DNA of 64,000 nucleotides, from assembly GCF_001718315.1 (NCBI RefSeq), contig NZ_CP013363.1:1860001-1924000 (forward strand), given 5' to 3'. Below the pieces are notes generated by a model. It made no database searches, was not told the DNA's origin, and was given only the letters and a program-made list of their open reading frames with translations. The first letter of the stretch is position 1; each line of letters opens with the position of its first letter. Origin of the DNA: Burkholderia diffusa. GTDB taxonomy: Bacteria > Pseudomonadota > Gammaproteobacteria > Burkholderiales > Burkholderiaceae. Shown here piece after piece: positions 18,197-25,186 of this stretch. A program made the translations under genes and the position numbers.

Positions 18197-18251
18197 CTTG
18201 GTGAGAACGGGAACCGGTCGTCCATGGTATCACCGGCCCCGCGCGCACCGG

Positions 18252-18605
18252 TCAGCGCAGCACTTCGACGTGGTCGGCGTCGACCTTCACCTTGCCCGAC
18301 CACTTGCGTTCGAACTCGCCCGTCAGCTTCACTTCGCTCTTGTCGCTGACGGGCTGGCCGGCCGCCCACAGCTTCTTGTCGATCTCGACGCGGATCGTGC
18401 CGGTTGCATCGGCGAACTCGTAGTCCTCGCCGCCGGTATGCTTGACGATGCGCCCCTGCAGTTGCACGTGCTGGTCGTCCTTGCCATTCGCGAGCAGTTC
18501 CTTCACGGTCGTCGTGGTCAGCGTGGACGGCCCCGTGTATTCCGCGTAAACGGCGGCAGGCAGCAGCGCGAGCGTGACGGTCAGGATTCTGGCCAGATGT
18601 TTCAT
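18252..18605 (-). CDS. ygiW: YgiW/YdeI family periplasmic OB-fold protein
   Basis: A 117-residue exported protein. Residues 1-21 form a signal peptide (MKHLARILTVTLALLPAAVYA), followed by the BOF/OB-fold domain with VQLQGRIVKHTGGEDYEFADATGTIRVEID and LTGEFERKWSGKVKVDADHVEVL. E. coli YgiW and YdeI help survival of peroxide, acid and cationic peptides. The gene is divergent from qseBC across a 227-bp shared control region, as in E. coli, which supports the assignment. Confidence 0.88.
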   Translation of the reverse strand: MKHLARILTVTLALLPAAVYAEYTGPSTLTTTTVKELLANGKDDQHVQLQGRIVKHTGGEDYEFADATGTIRVEIDKKLWAAGQPVSDKSEVKLTGEFERKWSGKVKVDADHVEVLR

Positions 18606-18758
18606 GATTGCGTTTCTCCTCTTCCTCGATAACGCGCCGCGTCCGGTTGAACGCAGCGGCCCAAGATTACGGACCGTAAGATTAAGCAAACCTGAAGGCC
18701 GTGCCGAAGCGACACGGTGCCGCATCAGGCCCGCACGCAGGCGCGTCGGCCATCGCCG

Positions 18759-18775
18759 TTTAAGGTCTCCCTAAG
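18759..18775 (+). promoter_or_regulatory. Candidate QseB/PmrA-type direct-repeat box
   Basis: Upstream of qseB, TTTAAG (18759-18764) and CCTAAG (18770-18775) are separated by exactly five bases. This matches the YTTAAG-N5-YTTAAG pattern of PmrA-type boxes with one mismatch. The box ends 57 bases before the qseB ATG, a sensible place for autoregulation. A second TTAAG-rich stretch lies near 18676-18686, nearer ygiW. Confidence 0.45.
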
Positions 18776-18832
18776 ACACCTGCGCTTATCATGGGAACCC
18801 CGGGCGCCACGCCCGCCAACAGACACGAATCC

Positions 18833-19495
18833 ATGCGCGTACTGCTCGTCGAGGACGATCCGCTGATCGGCAGCGGGCTCGAACAGGGCCTCAAACAGGA
18901 AGGCTTCGCGGTCGACTGGGTCAAGGACGGCGACGCCGCAACGCTCGCGCTGCGCTCGACCGGCTACGGCCTGCTGCTGCTCGACCTCGGGCTGCCGAAC
19001 CGCGACGGCCTGTCGGTGCTCGCGTCGCTGCGTCGCCGCGACGAAACCCTGCCCGCGATCATCATCACCGCGCGCGACGGCGTGCCGGACCGCATCGCCG
19101 GCCTCGACAGCGGCGCCGACGACTACCTGGTCAAGCCATTCGTGCTCGAGGAACTGCTCGCGCGCATCCGCGCCGTCAACCGCCGCCACGCGGGGCGCGC
19201 GCAGACGACGCTCACGATCGGCCCGCTGCGGCTCGATCCGGTCAAGCACCTGGTCTGGCTCAACGACGACGAAGTCACGCTGTCGCCGAAGGAATTCGTG
19301 CTGCTGCACGAGCTGATGCGCGACCCCGGCGCGGTAATTTCGCGCGAACAGTTCGAGGAACGGCTGTACAGCTGGGGCGAGGAAATAGAAAGCAACGCGG
19401 TGCAGGTACACATCCACAACCTGCGCAAGAAACTCGGCCACGACATGATTCGCACGGTGCGCGGCGTCGGTTACCGGATCGGTGACGGCGCATGA
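18833..19495 (+). CDS. qseB: OmpR-family response regulator QseB
   Basis: A 220-residue response regulator: receiver domain with acidic pocket EDD (residues 7-9), phosphorylation site D51 (LLLLDLGLPNRDG) and the KPF lysine; then a winged-helix DNA-binding domain with the VQVHIHNLRKKLG recognition region. The partner kinase overlaps it by four bases, and the neighbouring ygiW identifies the pair as QseBC rather than PmrAB. The upstream ATG-containing extension was rejected because the receiver domain begins at 18833. Confidence 0.88.
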   Translation: MRVLLVEDDPLIGSGLEQGLKQEGFAVDWVKDGDAATLALRSTGYGLLLLDLGLPNRDGLSVLASLRRRDETLPAIIITARDGVPDRIAGLDSGADDYLVKPFVLEELLARIRAVNRRHAGRAQTTLTIGPLRLDPVKHLVWLNDDEVTLSPKEFVLLHELMRDPGAVISREQFEERLYSWGEEIESNAVQVHIHNLRKKLGHDMIRTVRGVGYRIGDGA

Positions 19496-20868
19496 CGCGT
19501 CTGCAACATGCGATCGCGCGATGGCGCAGCGCATCGCTGCGCCGGCGCCTGTTGATGTGGCTGTTGCCTGCCGCGTGCGTGATCGGGCTGGTCGCGAGCG
19601 CGGGCACCTACTGGGGCGCGTTGCGCGAGCTCGACGATCTCCTCGACGACCAGATGCGCAGCATGTCGCGGCAGATCGTCGTCGGTCCGAACGGCGAGCT
19701 GTCGTTCCGCAACCATGGCGACGGCAAGCATGACTTCGAAGCCAGCGATCCCGACGCCGTGCTGCTGCAGGTCTGGCGCAACGGCACGCTGGTTTATTCG
19801 ACCGATCGCAAGTCCGCGTTGCCGCCGCCCACGCAGACCGGCATCGGAAGTGTCGACGTCGCCGGCCAGCCGTGGCGCACTTACGTGACCGAACGCGGCG
19901 GCACGACGATCCGGCTCGCGCAGGCGAGGCATGCGCGCTGGGAAGCGATCGCGGGTATCGCGGTGCATCTGCTCTGGCCGGTGTTCTCGATGCTGCCGGT
20001 ACTCGCGATCGGGCTGTGGTTCGGCATCGGCGCGGGGCTTCGGCCGCTGCGCACGATCGCATCTGGCCTGAAGCGCAGGAATGCGAACAATCTCGAACCG
20101 GTCGACATCGCGTCGATGCCGAACGAGGTCCGCCCGCTCGCCGAAGCGATCAACGACCTGCTTGCGCGGCTCGACCGCTCGTTCACGCTGCAGCGGCACT
20201 TCATTGCCGATGCCGCGCACGAGCTGCGCACGCCGATCATGGGGCTGTCGATCCAGTCGCAATTGCTGCGGCGCGCGTCGACGGCCGACGAACGCGAGCA
20301 GATCCTCGCGCAGATCCAGGCCGGCACGACGCGCCTCGGCCACCTTGCCGAACAGTTGCTGACGCTCGCGCGCCTCGAACCCGATGCGCAGGCGTCCGTC
20401 GCGGCATCCACGCCCGTCGATCTTGCCGCGCTGTGCCGCTCGGTGGTCGCCGACCGCACGCGCGTCGCGGATGCGCACCATATCGACCTCGGCGCGATCG
20501 TGTCGTCGCCGGTGATGGCCGCGGGCAACATGGACACGTTGCGCGTGCTGCTGAACAACCTCGTCGACAACGCGATCCGCTACGCTGGCGACGGCGCGCG
20601 CGTCGACGTGTCCGCGCGCCTCGACGGCGCGACGCCCGTGCTCGAAGTCGCCGACGACGGCCCCGGCATTCCGGAAGCCGAGCGCACGGACGTATGGGAG
20701 CGCTTCTATCGCGGCGAAGGCGCGCAGGCGGCCACGTCGTCGGGCAGCGGGCTCGGCCTGTCGATCGTCAAGCGGATCGCCGAGCAGCATCGCGCAACGG
20801 TCGCGCTCGCCACGACGCAAGGCGGGCGCGGGCTGACCGTGACGGTGCGTTTTCCCGTGCCGGCCTGA
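19492..20868 (+). CDS. qseC: Sensor histidine kinase QseC
   Basis: A 458-residue membrane kinase with a first transmembrane helix at about residues 20-40, a periplasmic sensor of about 110 residues, and a second helix at about 157-177. A HAMP-like linker, the HisKA motif HELRTP with H243, and an HATPase domain (NLVDNAIRYAG; DDGPGIP; GSGLGLSIV) follow. The start overlaps the qseB stop (ATGA). Family members respond to adrenergic-type or metal/stress signals; the ligand here cannot be read. Confidence 0.88.
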   Translation: MTRLQHAIARWRSASLRRRLLMWLLPAACVIGLVASAGTYWGALRELDDLLDDQMRSMSRQIVVGPNGELSFRNHGDGKHDFEASDPDAVLLQVWRNGTLVYSTDRKSALPPPTQTGIGSVDVAGQPWRTYVTERGGTTIRLAQARHARWEAIAGIAVHLLWPVFSMLPVLAIGLWFGIGAGLRPLRTIASGLKRRNANNLEPVDIASMPNEVRPLAEAINDLLARLDRSFTLQRHFIADAAHELRTPIMGLSIQSQLLRRASTADEREQILAQIQAGTTRLGHLAEQLLTLARLEPDAQASVAASTPVDLAALCRSVVADRTRVADAHHIDLGAIVSSPVMAAGNMDTLRVLLNNLVDNAIRYAGDGARVDVSARLDGATPVLEVADDGPGIPEAERTDVWERFYRGEGAQAATSSGSGLGLSIVKRIAEQHRATVALATTQGGRGLTVTVRFPVPA

Positions 20869-20886
20869 CACGCGCGTGACGGCCGG

Positions 20887-20968
20887 CTTTTCCACAGATT
20901 GTGTTGGCAAGCTTGTGGACAACCGGCTGCCAACGACGGCAAGCGACTGATCCGAAAGGATTTGGCGC
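20887..20968 (+). repeat. DnaA-box-like repeat element, copy 1
   Basis: TCCACA (20891-20896) and TGTGGA (20914-20919) are inverted around GATTGTGTTGGCAAGCT. The tail is less conserved than in most copies but keeps TGATCCGAAAGGATTTGG. Confidence 0.8.
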
Positions 20969-21230
20969 TCGTGCGCAGCGAATGCGCCACGCCGCGCCGG
21001 ACCGGTGCAACGCCCGGTTCGGTCGATCTCGATGCGGCGATTCGCGTGCTGTCGACGATGTCCGCCGCTCATGCGACTACGCGATCCGGGAATCGAGCGA
21101 CGCGTTTCGCGCGGCCCTTCACGCATCCGAAGTTCGTCGCGAAACCGTCGGCTTACCCAATGTCCGCCGTCGCGAGCCGGCACGGCGCACGATTTGCGCG
21201 CGGTGCCGCGCCGCGCGATCGCCACGCGGA

Positions 21231-21310
21231 CTTCTCCACAGAAAATGTTGGCAAGCTTGTGGATATCCTGCGCATCGCGACGCCAAGCCCTTGATCCGAC
21301 GGACTTTGGC
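21231..21310 (+). repeat. DnaA-box-like repeat element, copy 2
   Basis: TCCACA (21235-21240) and TGTGGA (21258-21263) flank GAAAATGTTGGCAAGCT. The tail ATATCCTGCGCA and the later TTGATCCGACGGACTTTGG are intact. Confidence 0.8.
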
Positions 21311-21434
21311 ACGCGTGATGCAGACGCGCTGCGCGCCGCACCGTCACACGCGACGGTTCACCCCACTTCGCATCACGATGCCACGCCGATCCGCGTGCGA
21401 CGCACGTGCGGCATGCGACGCGATCGTCGCGCCA

Positions 21435-21512
21435 CTTGCCCACAGATTTTGTTGGCAAGCTTGTGGATATCCTGCGCACGCATTGCCTAACCCGTTGATC
21501 GGCCAATGATTC
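21435..21512 (+). repeat. DnaA-box-like repeat element, copy 3
   Basis: CCCACA (21439-21444, one change from TCCACA) and TGTGGA (21462-21467) flank the standard GATTTTGTTGGCAAGCT. ATCCTGCGCA and CTAACCCGTTGATCGG follow. Confidence 0.8.
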
Positions 21513-21733
21513 ATGCGCCGCGCCGCCGTTGCGGCAGCGCGGTCCGCTCGCGTGCGCAATCGGACGATCCGGCGCAACGGCGGCATCCTGAACGCAGCTT
21601 GACGTTCGTGCATACCACGCGTCAGGATCACACGAGCCGCACGCAGCCGCGCATCGCGCGATTGCATGCGTCGACACCACGTGCGGGCCGTTCGGCCCCG
21701 CGTCGGACAACGACACATCATCCGAGGAAGACC

Positions 21734-21934
21734 ATGGAACACTTCACCGCAGGGCAGTTGATCGTCTCGCTCGTGCTCATCGCGATCGTCGTCTATCCGT
21801 ATGTCCGGATCGTTCGGCGTACCGGACATTCAGGCTGGTGGATCCTGACGATGTTCATCCCGGTCGTGAACTTCATCATGTTGTGGGTGTTCGCGTTCGC
21901 GCGCTGGCCCTCGGTCGACGATCGGCATGGCTGA
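21734..21934 (+). CDS. Small two-helix membrane protein
   Basis: A 66-residue protein with two hydrophobic helices (about residues 7-22 and 35-54). The second half reads HSGWWILTMFIPVVNFIMLW and ends FAFARWP. GAGGA is spaced five bases before the ATG. The GWW-PVVN-W-F-FARWP pattern recurs in small proteobacterial membrane proteins of unknown function. It sits alone between repeat copies 3 and 4. Confidence 0.7.
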   Translation: MEHFTAGQLIVSLVLIAIVVYPYVRIVRRTGHSGWWILTMFIPVVNFIMLWVFAFARWPSVDDRHG

Positions 21935-21946
21935 CCATCGAGCGGG

Positions 21947-22029
21947 CTTGTCCACAGATTTTGTTGGCAAGGATGTGGATAGCCTGCGCATACCGCGATC
22001 AAGCGCTTGATCCGAAAGACTTTGTCCGC
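21947..22029 (+). repeat. DnaA-box-like repeat element, copy 4
   Basis: TCCACA (21951-21956) and TGTGGA (21974-21979) flank GATTTTGTTGGCAAGGA. The tail has ATAGCCTGCGCATACC and GCTTGATCCGAAAGACTTTG. Confidence 0.85.
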
Positions 22030-22118
22030 ATCGCTTCGAATGCGGCACGCGGCAGGCAATCTGACGTTCGCGCCTCGTCATGCGATGCGACGGACCGCAT
22101 GTCGCGCGCGCCATACCG

Positions 22119-22201
22119 CTTGTCCACAGATTTTGTTGGCAAGCGTGTGGATAGCCTGCGCATACCACGCACAAGCGCTTGATCCGAAAGGTTTTGTCCG
22201 T
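22119..22201 (+). repeat. DnaA-box-like repeat element, copy 5
   Basis: TCCACA (22123-22128) and TGTGGA (22146-22151) flank GATTTTGTTGGCAAGCG. The tail is nearly identical to copy 4, 172 bases away. Confidence 0.85.
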
Positions 22202-22279
22202 GCCGCTTCGAACCGTGCAGGCAGGTCTGGGGTACGCCGCCGCCGTGCCTGCCGCGCGATGAACGCGCCTGCTCGCGGG

Positions 22280-22351
22280 CTTGTCCACAATTTTTGTTGG
22301 CAAGGATGTGGATATCCTGAGCATGCGTGGCCTAAGTCGTTGATCGCACAA
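22280..22351 (+). repeat. DnaA-box-like repeat element, copy 6
   Basis: TCCACA (22284-22289) and TGTGGA (22307-22312) flank ATTTTTGTTGGCAAGGA. The tail has ATATCCTGAGCA and CCTAAGTCGTTGATCGC. This is the last copy before the beta-lactamase gene. Confidence 0.85.
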
Positions 22352-22437
22352 CGTTTCGAGCTGTCGGTCACGACCGCGGCAGTGCGTGCATCCATCACTT
22401 CGTCCGGCCGTCGATGAACGCACGCCGCGCCGCCCGC

Positions 22438-23331
22438 TCAGGCGAACGTCGCGACCGCGATACGCGCGGCGGCCGCGATCACGTCGTCCTTCGCCTTCGC
22501 ATCGGCACGCGCCTGCGTGTAGTACACGGCAAGCACGATCGGCGCGCGCGACGGCGGCCAGATCACGCCCGCGTCGTTCGTCGTTCCGTAGTCGCCGGTG
22601 CCGGTCTTGTCGGCCACCTGCCATCCGGCCGGCACGCCCGCGCGAATCCGCTTGTCGCCGACCTTGTTGCCGCGCAGCCATGCGACGAGCTGCGCACGCT
22701 GCGCCGGCGGCAGCGCGTCGCCGAGCGTGAGCACGCGCATGCTCGCGGCCATCGCGGCGGGCGTCGTCGTGTCGCGCGGGTCGCCCGGCAACGCGGTATT
22801 CAGTTCGGTCTCCCAGCGATCGAGCCGGAACGTGTCGTCGCCGATCGAGCGTGCATACGCGGTCACCGCCGCCGGGCCGCCAATCAGCTTCATCGCCAGG
22901 TTCGCAGCCGAATTGTCGCTGTACTGGATTGCCGCCTCGCACAACTCGGCGACGGTCATCCCGGCGCCGACGTGCTTGCCCGACACCGGCGAGTAGTTCA
23001 CGAGATCGGACTGCGCGATCGTCACGCGCTGCTCCAGCAGCCCCGGATGCTCGACGCTCTGCGCGAGCACCGCCGCGCTCAGCATCGCCTTGAACGTGCT
23101 GCAGAACGGAAAGCGCTCGTCCGCGCGATGCCGCGCCTGCCGGCCGCTTGCGGTGTCGATCGCGCACACGCCGAGACGGCCGCCGGCCGCGCGCTCGAGC
23201 GCGGCAAACGACGTCGCGGACGAAACATCGTGCCCCGCGGCCGGCGGCGACGCGCACGCGGCGACGGTCAGGACGAGCGGCGCCGTCGCGGCGGCCAGCA
23301 ACAGGGTTCGACGTTGCGATGAGTAAGTCAT
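22438..23331 (-). CDS. penA: Class A beta-lactamase (PenA/PenB type)
   Basis: A 297-residue precursor. All class A motifs are present: S78-TFK81, S138-DN, the omega loop E174-TELN178 and K242-TG. The residue before the active serine is Cys (C77, position 69 in standard numbering), as in Burkholderia Pen and KPC enzymes. The N-terminus combines a twin-arginine motif (RRTLLL, residues 7-12) with a lipobox ending at C26 (LTVAAC). The product is therefore likely a Tat-exported lipoprotein that hydrolyses penicillins and cephalosporins in the periplasm. It is divergent from a LysR regulator. The in-frame upstream extension lacks a ribosome-binding site. Confidence 0.93.
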   Translation of the reverse strand: MTYSSQRRTLLLAAATAPLVLTVAACASPPAAGHDVSSATSFAALERAAGGRLGVCAIDTASGRQARHRADERFPFCSTFKAMLSAAVLAQSVEHPGLLEQRVTIAQSDLVNYSPVSGKHVGAGMTVAELCEAAIQYSDNSAANLAMKLIGGPAAVTAYARSIGDDTFRLDRWETELNTALPGDPRDTTTPAAMAASMRVLTLGDALPPAQRAQLVAWLRGNKVGDKRIRAGVPAGWQVADKTGTGDYGTTNDAGVIWPPSRAPIVLAVYYTQARADAKAKDDVIAAAARIAVATFA

Positions 23332-23401
23332 GTCGTGTCTCTCGTGGTGGAATGGATGCGGAACGGCCGGCCGGCGAGACAGCACTATCGTGACTTTACG
23401 G

Positions 23402-23412
23402 TTGTCTGACAA
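23402..23412. promoter_or_regulatory. Palindrome between penA and penR
   Basis: TTGTC-T-GACAA is a perfect 11-bp inverted repeat in the 116-bp gap between the divergent beta-lactamase and LysR genes, 36 bases before the LysR ATG. Its position suits a PenR/AmpR-type operator. This is an inference from symmetry and location. Confidence 0.45.
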
Positions 23413-23447
23413 GCAACGATAATTGAGCGCTGATACAAGAAATTCTT

Positions 23448-24338
23448 ATGACCAAGCTCCGCCCTCATCTTCCGCTGAACGCATTGCGCGCGTTCGAATC
23501 GTCGGCACGCCACCTGAACTTCACGCGCGCCGGCCTCGAGTTGAGCGTGACCCAGGCCGCCGTGAGCCAGCAGGTGCGCTCGCTCGAGGAGCGGCTCGGC
23601 TGCGCGCTGTTCACCCGGCTGCCGCGCGGCCTCGGGCTCACCGACGAAGGGCGCGCGCTGCTGCCGGTGCTCAGCGATGCATTCAGCCGGATCGAGACCG
23701 TGCTCAAGCAGTTCGAGGGCGGACGCTTCCACGAGGTGCTGACGCTCGGCGCGGTCGGCACCTTTGCCATAGGCTGGCTAATGCCACGGCTGAAGCGCTT
23801 CGGCGACACGCACCCGTTCGTCGAACTGCGGCTGCGGACCAACAACAACGTCGTCGACCTCGCGGCCGAGGGCCTCGATTTCGCGATCCGCTTCGGGGAA
23901 GGCAACTGGCCGGCGACGCGCAACGAGCGGCTGCTCGACGCGCCGCTCACCGCACTGTGCGCGCCGGAGATCGCGCGGCGTCTCGCGCGGCCAGCCGATC
24001 TCGCGAACGAAACGCTGCTGCGCTCGTACCGCACCGACGAATGGCTCGGCTGGTTCGACGCCGCGCAGCTCGAACCGTGGGCGGTGAACGGGCCCGTGTT
24101 CGATTCGTCGCGGCTGATGGTCGAGGCGGCGATGCAGGGCGCTGGCATCGCGCTCGCGCCGGCCTGCATGTTCGCGCGCGAACTGCAGCTCGGCCAGCTC
24201 GCGCGGCCGCTCGACATCGACGTGCGCGCGGGCGGCTACTGGCTCACGTCGCTGAAGTCGAAGCCGCTCACGCCGGCGATGACGCTGTTTCGCGACTGGA
24301 TCGTTGCGGAAGCGGCCGACGCGGCGCCGGTCGAATAA
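23448..24338 (+). CDS. penR: LysR-type beta-lactamase regulator (PenR/AmpR-like)
   Basis: A 296-residue LysR regulator with an N-terminal winged helix (residues 1-65; LNALRAFESSARHLNFTRAGLELSVTQAAVSQQV). An effector-binding domain of the AmpR/GcvA branch follows (LGAVGTFAIGWLMPRL; DLAAEGLDFAIRFGEGNWP). The position divergent from a class A beta-lactamase is the classic penA-penR arrangement. By analogy with AmpR it should bind muropeptides and induce the enzyme during wall stress; the ligand is inferred. Confidence 0.88.
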   Translation: MTKLRPHLPLNALRAFESSARHLNFTRAGLELSVTQAAVSQQVRSLEERLGCALFTRLPRGLGLTDEGRALLPVLSDAFSRIETVLKQFEGGRFHEVLTLGAVGTFAIGWLMPRLKRFGDTHPFVELRLRTNNNVVDLAAEGLDFAIRFGEGNWPATRNERLLDAPLTALCAPEIARRLARPADLANETLLRSYRTDEWLGWFDAAQLEPWAVNGPVFDSSRLMVEAAMQGAGIALAPACMFARELQLGQLARPLDIDVRAGGYWLTSLKSKPLTPAMTLFRDWIVAEAADAAPVE

Positions 24339-24348
24339 CGGCGGCCTG

Positions 24349-24421
24349 CTTGTCCACAGATTTTGTTGGCAAGGATGTGGATATCCTGGGTACCCGGGGT
24401 CTAACTCGTTGATCGCGCACG
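24349..24421 (+). repeat. DnaA-box-like repeat element, copy 7
   Basis: TCCACA (24353-24358) and TGTGGA (24376-24381) flank GATTTTGTTGGCAAGGA. The tail has ATATCCTGGGTACC and CTAACTCGTTGATCGC. The copy begins 10 bases after the penR stop codon. Confidence 0.85.
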
Positions 24422-24525
24422 AATTACCGCGCCCATCCACGCTTCGGGCAACCGGTGCGCAACGGGTTGAATGCAACGGCCGCCGCGCATCGGATACTCA
24501 ACCATCAGGAAGCAATCACGTCAGA

Positions 24526-24600
24526 CTTATCCACAGATTTTGTTGGCAAGCCTGTGGATATTCCACCAATGTGACGCGTAACATCCTGATACAAAAGGGG
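24526..24600 (+). repeat. DnaA-box-like repeat element, copy 8
   Basis: TTATCCACA at 24527-24535 is an exact DnaA-box consensus. TGTGGATA at 24553-24560 is its near-inverse. The tail diverges here (ATTCCACCAATG, GTAACATCCTGAT). Confidence 0.8.
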
Positions 24601-24690
24601 ATTCAGTAGATCGGGCCAGACAGGTCAAGGACGCGGCATCGTTTGCGGCCTCACGGCGTCCATCACGCGTCCGGTTCGGGGCCGAATGGG

Positions 24691-24770
24691 TTCTCCACAG
24701 ATTGTGTTGGCAAGCTTGTGGATATCCTGCGCATCGGCAGGCTAACTCGTTGAGCGCACGGGCTTTTGTA
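24691..24770 (+). repeat. DnaA-box-like repeat element, copy 9
   Basis: TCCACA (24694-24699) and TGTGGA (24717-24722) flank GATTGTGTTGGCAAGCT. The tail has ATATCCTGCGCATC and CTAACTCGTTGAGCGC. This is the last copy found in the window. Confidence 0.85.
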
Positions 24771-24834
24771 CGCGCCGCGCAGGATTGGGCAGCACCGGCG
24801 CGGGCCGTGAGCCAACGCCGGCGCTGCCGGCTCG

Positions 24835-25086
24835 TCAATGCCGGTCGAGCCCGCCGCGCAATTCGCTCGCCTTGTCGCGCAGCGCCTCGTATCCGGAGCG
24901 AGCATGTTCGGGCAGGTCGGGATCGCCGATCAGCGCGCCGAGCGTTTCGATCAGGCTGAACAGGATGCCCTTCGCCGCGCCAGCCGCGATGCTCTGCGAC
25001 TCGATCGACTTGTGCAGGTGGTCGACCGCCGCTTCCAGATTCTCGAGCTTCTGCTCGCCGTCGTCGGGCCGATTGTCGGTCGTCAT
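24835..25086 (-). CDS. Small hypothetical cytoplasmic protein
   Basis: An 83-residue acidic, helical protein with an N-terminal amphipathic stretch (EQKLENLEAAVDHLHKSIES) that could form a short coiled coil, then a mildly hydrophobic middle (GAAKGILFSLIETLGALIG). The ATG at 25086 is chosen because GGAGG lies eight bases upstream; an ATG at 25104 has none. The family was not recognised. Confidence 0.65.
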   Translation of the reverse strand: MTTDNRPDDGEQKLENLEAAVDHLHKSIESQSIAAGAAKGILFSLIETLGALIGDPDLPEHARSGYEALRDKASELRGGLDRH

Positions 25087-25186
25087 CGTAGGTGCCTCCG
25101 CCATCGTTCAAGGGTCATGTCACGATTCTATGCCGCTGCGCGCGGACGTGGCGCGACATCGCGCAACGTCCGTGCGCCTGCTCGCG

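Larger units (their letters stand above)
20869..21733. other. Gene-free stretch carrying repeat copies 1-3
   Basis: Some 865 bases after qseC without a supported gene. It holds three of the nine approximately 80-bp repeat elements annotated separately (near 20887, 21231 and 21435). The sequence between copies is GC-rich with no ribosome-binding site or coding signal I trust. Its end, around 21720, contains the ribosome-binding site gaggaag of the next small gene. Confidence 0.5.
21935..22437. other. Gene-free stretch carrying repeat copies 4-6
   Basis: About 500 bases holding three repeat elements at near-regular spacing (172 and 161 bases between equivalent points). The sequence after copies 4 and 5 shares further similarity (TTTGTCCG, then CGCTTCGAA). 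The duplicated unit is therefore longer than the 80-bp core here. It ends a few bases past the 3' end of the beta-lactamase gene. Confidence 0.5.
24339..24834. other. Gene-free stretch carrying repeat copies 7-9
   Basis: Nearly 500 bases between penR and a small convergent gene. It contains three repeat elements spaced 177 and 164 bases apart, starting right after the penR stop. No gene or ribosome-binding site is supported. Confidence 0.5.

Noticed and set aside
20887..24770. The repeat cluster as a CRISPR array.
   Set aside because: Copies are about 160-2000 bases apart, the repeats vary, the intervening DNA is not uniform in length like spacers, and there are no cas genes.
20887..24770. 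The DnaA-box-like cluster as a replication origin.
   Set aside because: No dnaA, repA, parA/parB or A/T-rich unwinding stretch lies nearby, and the copies are spread around resistance genes.
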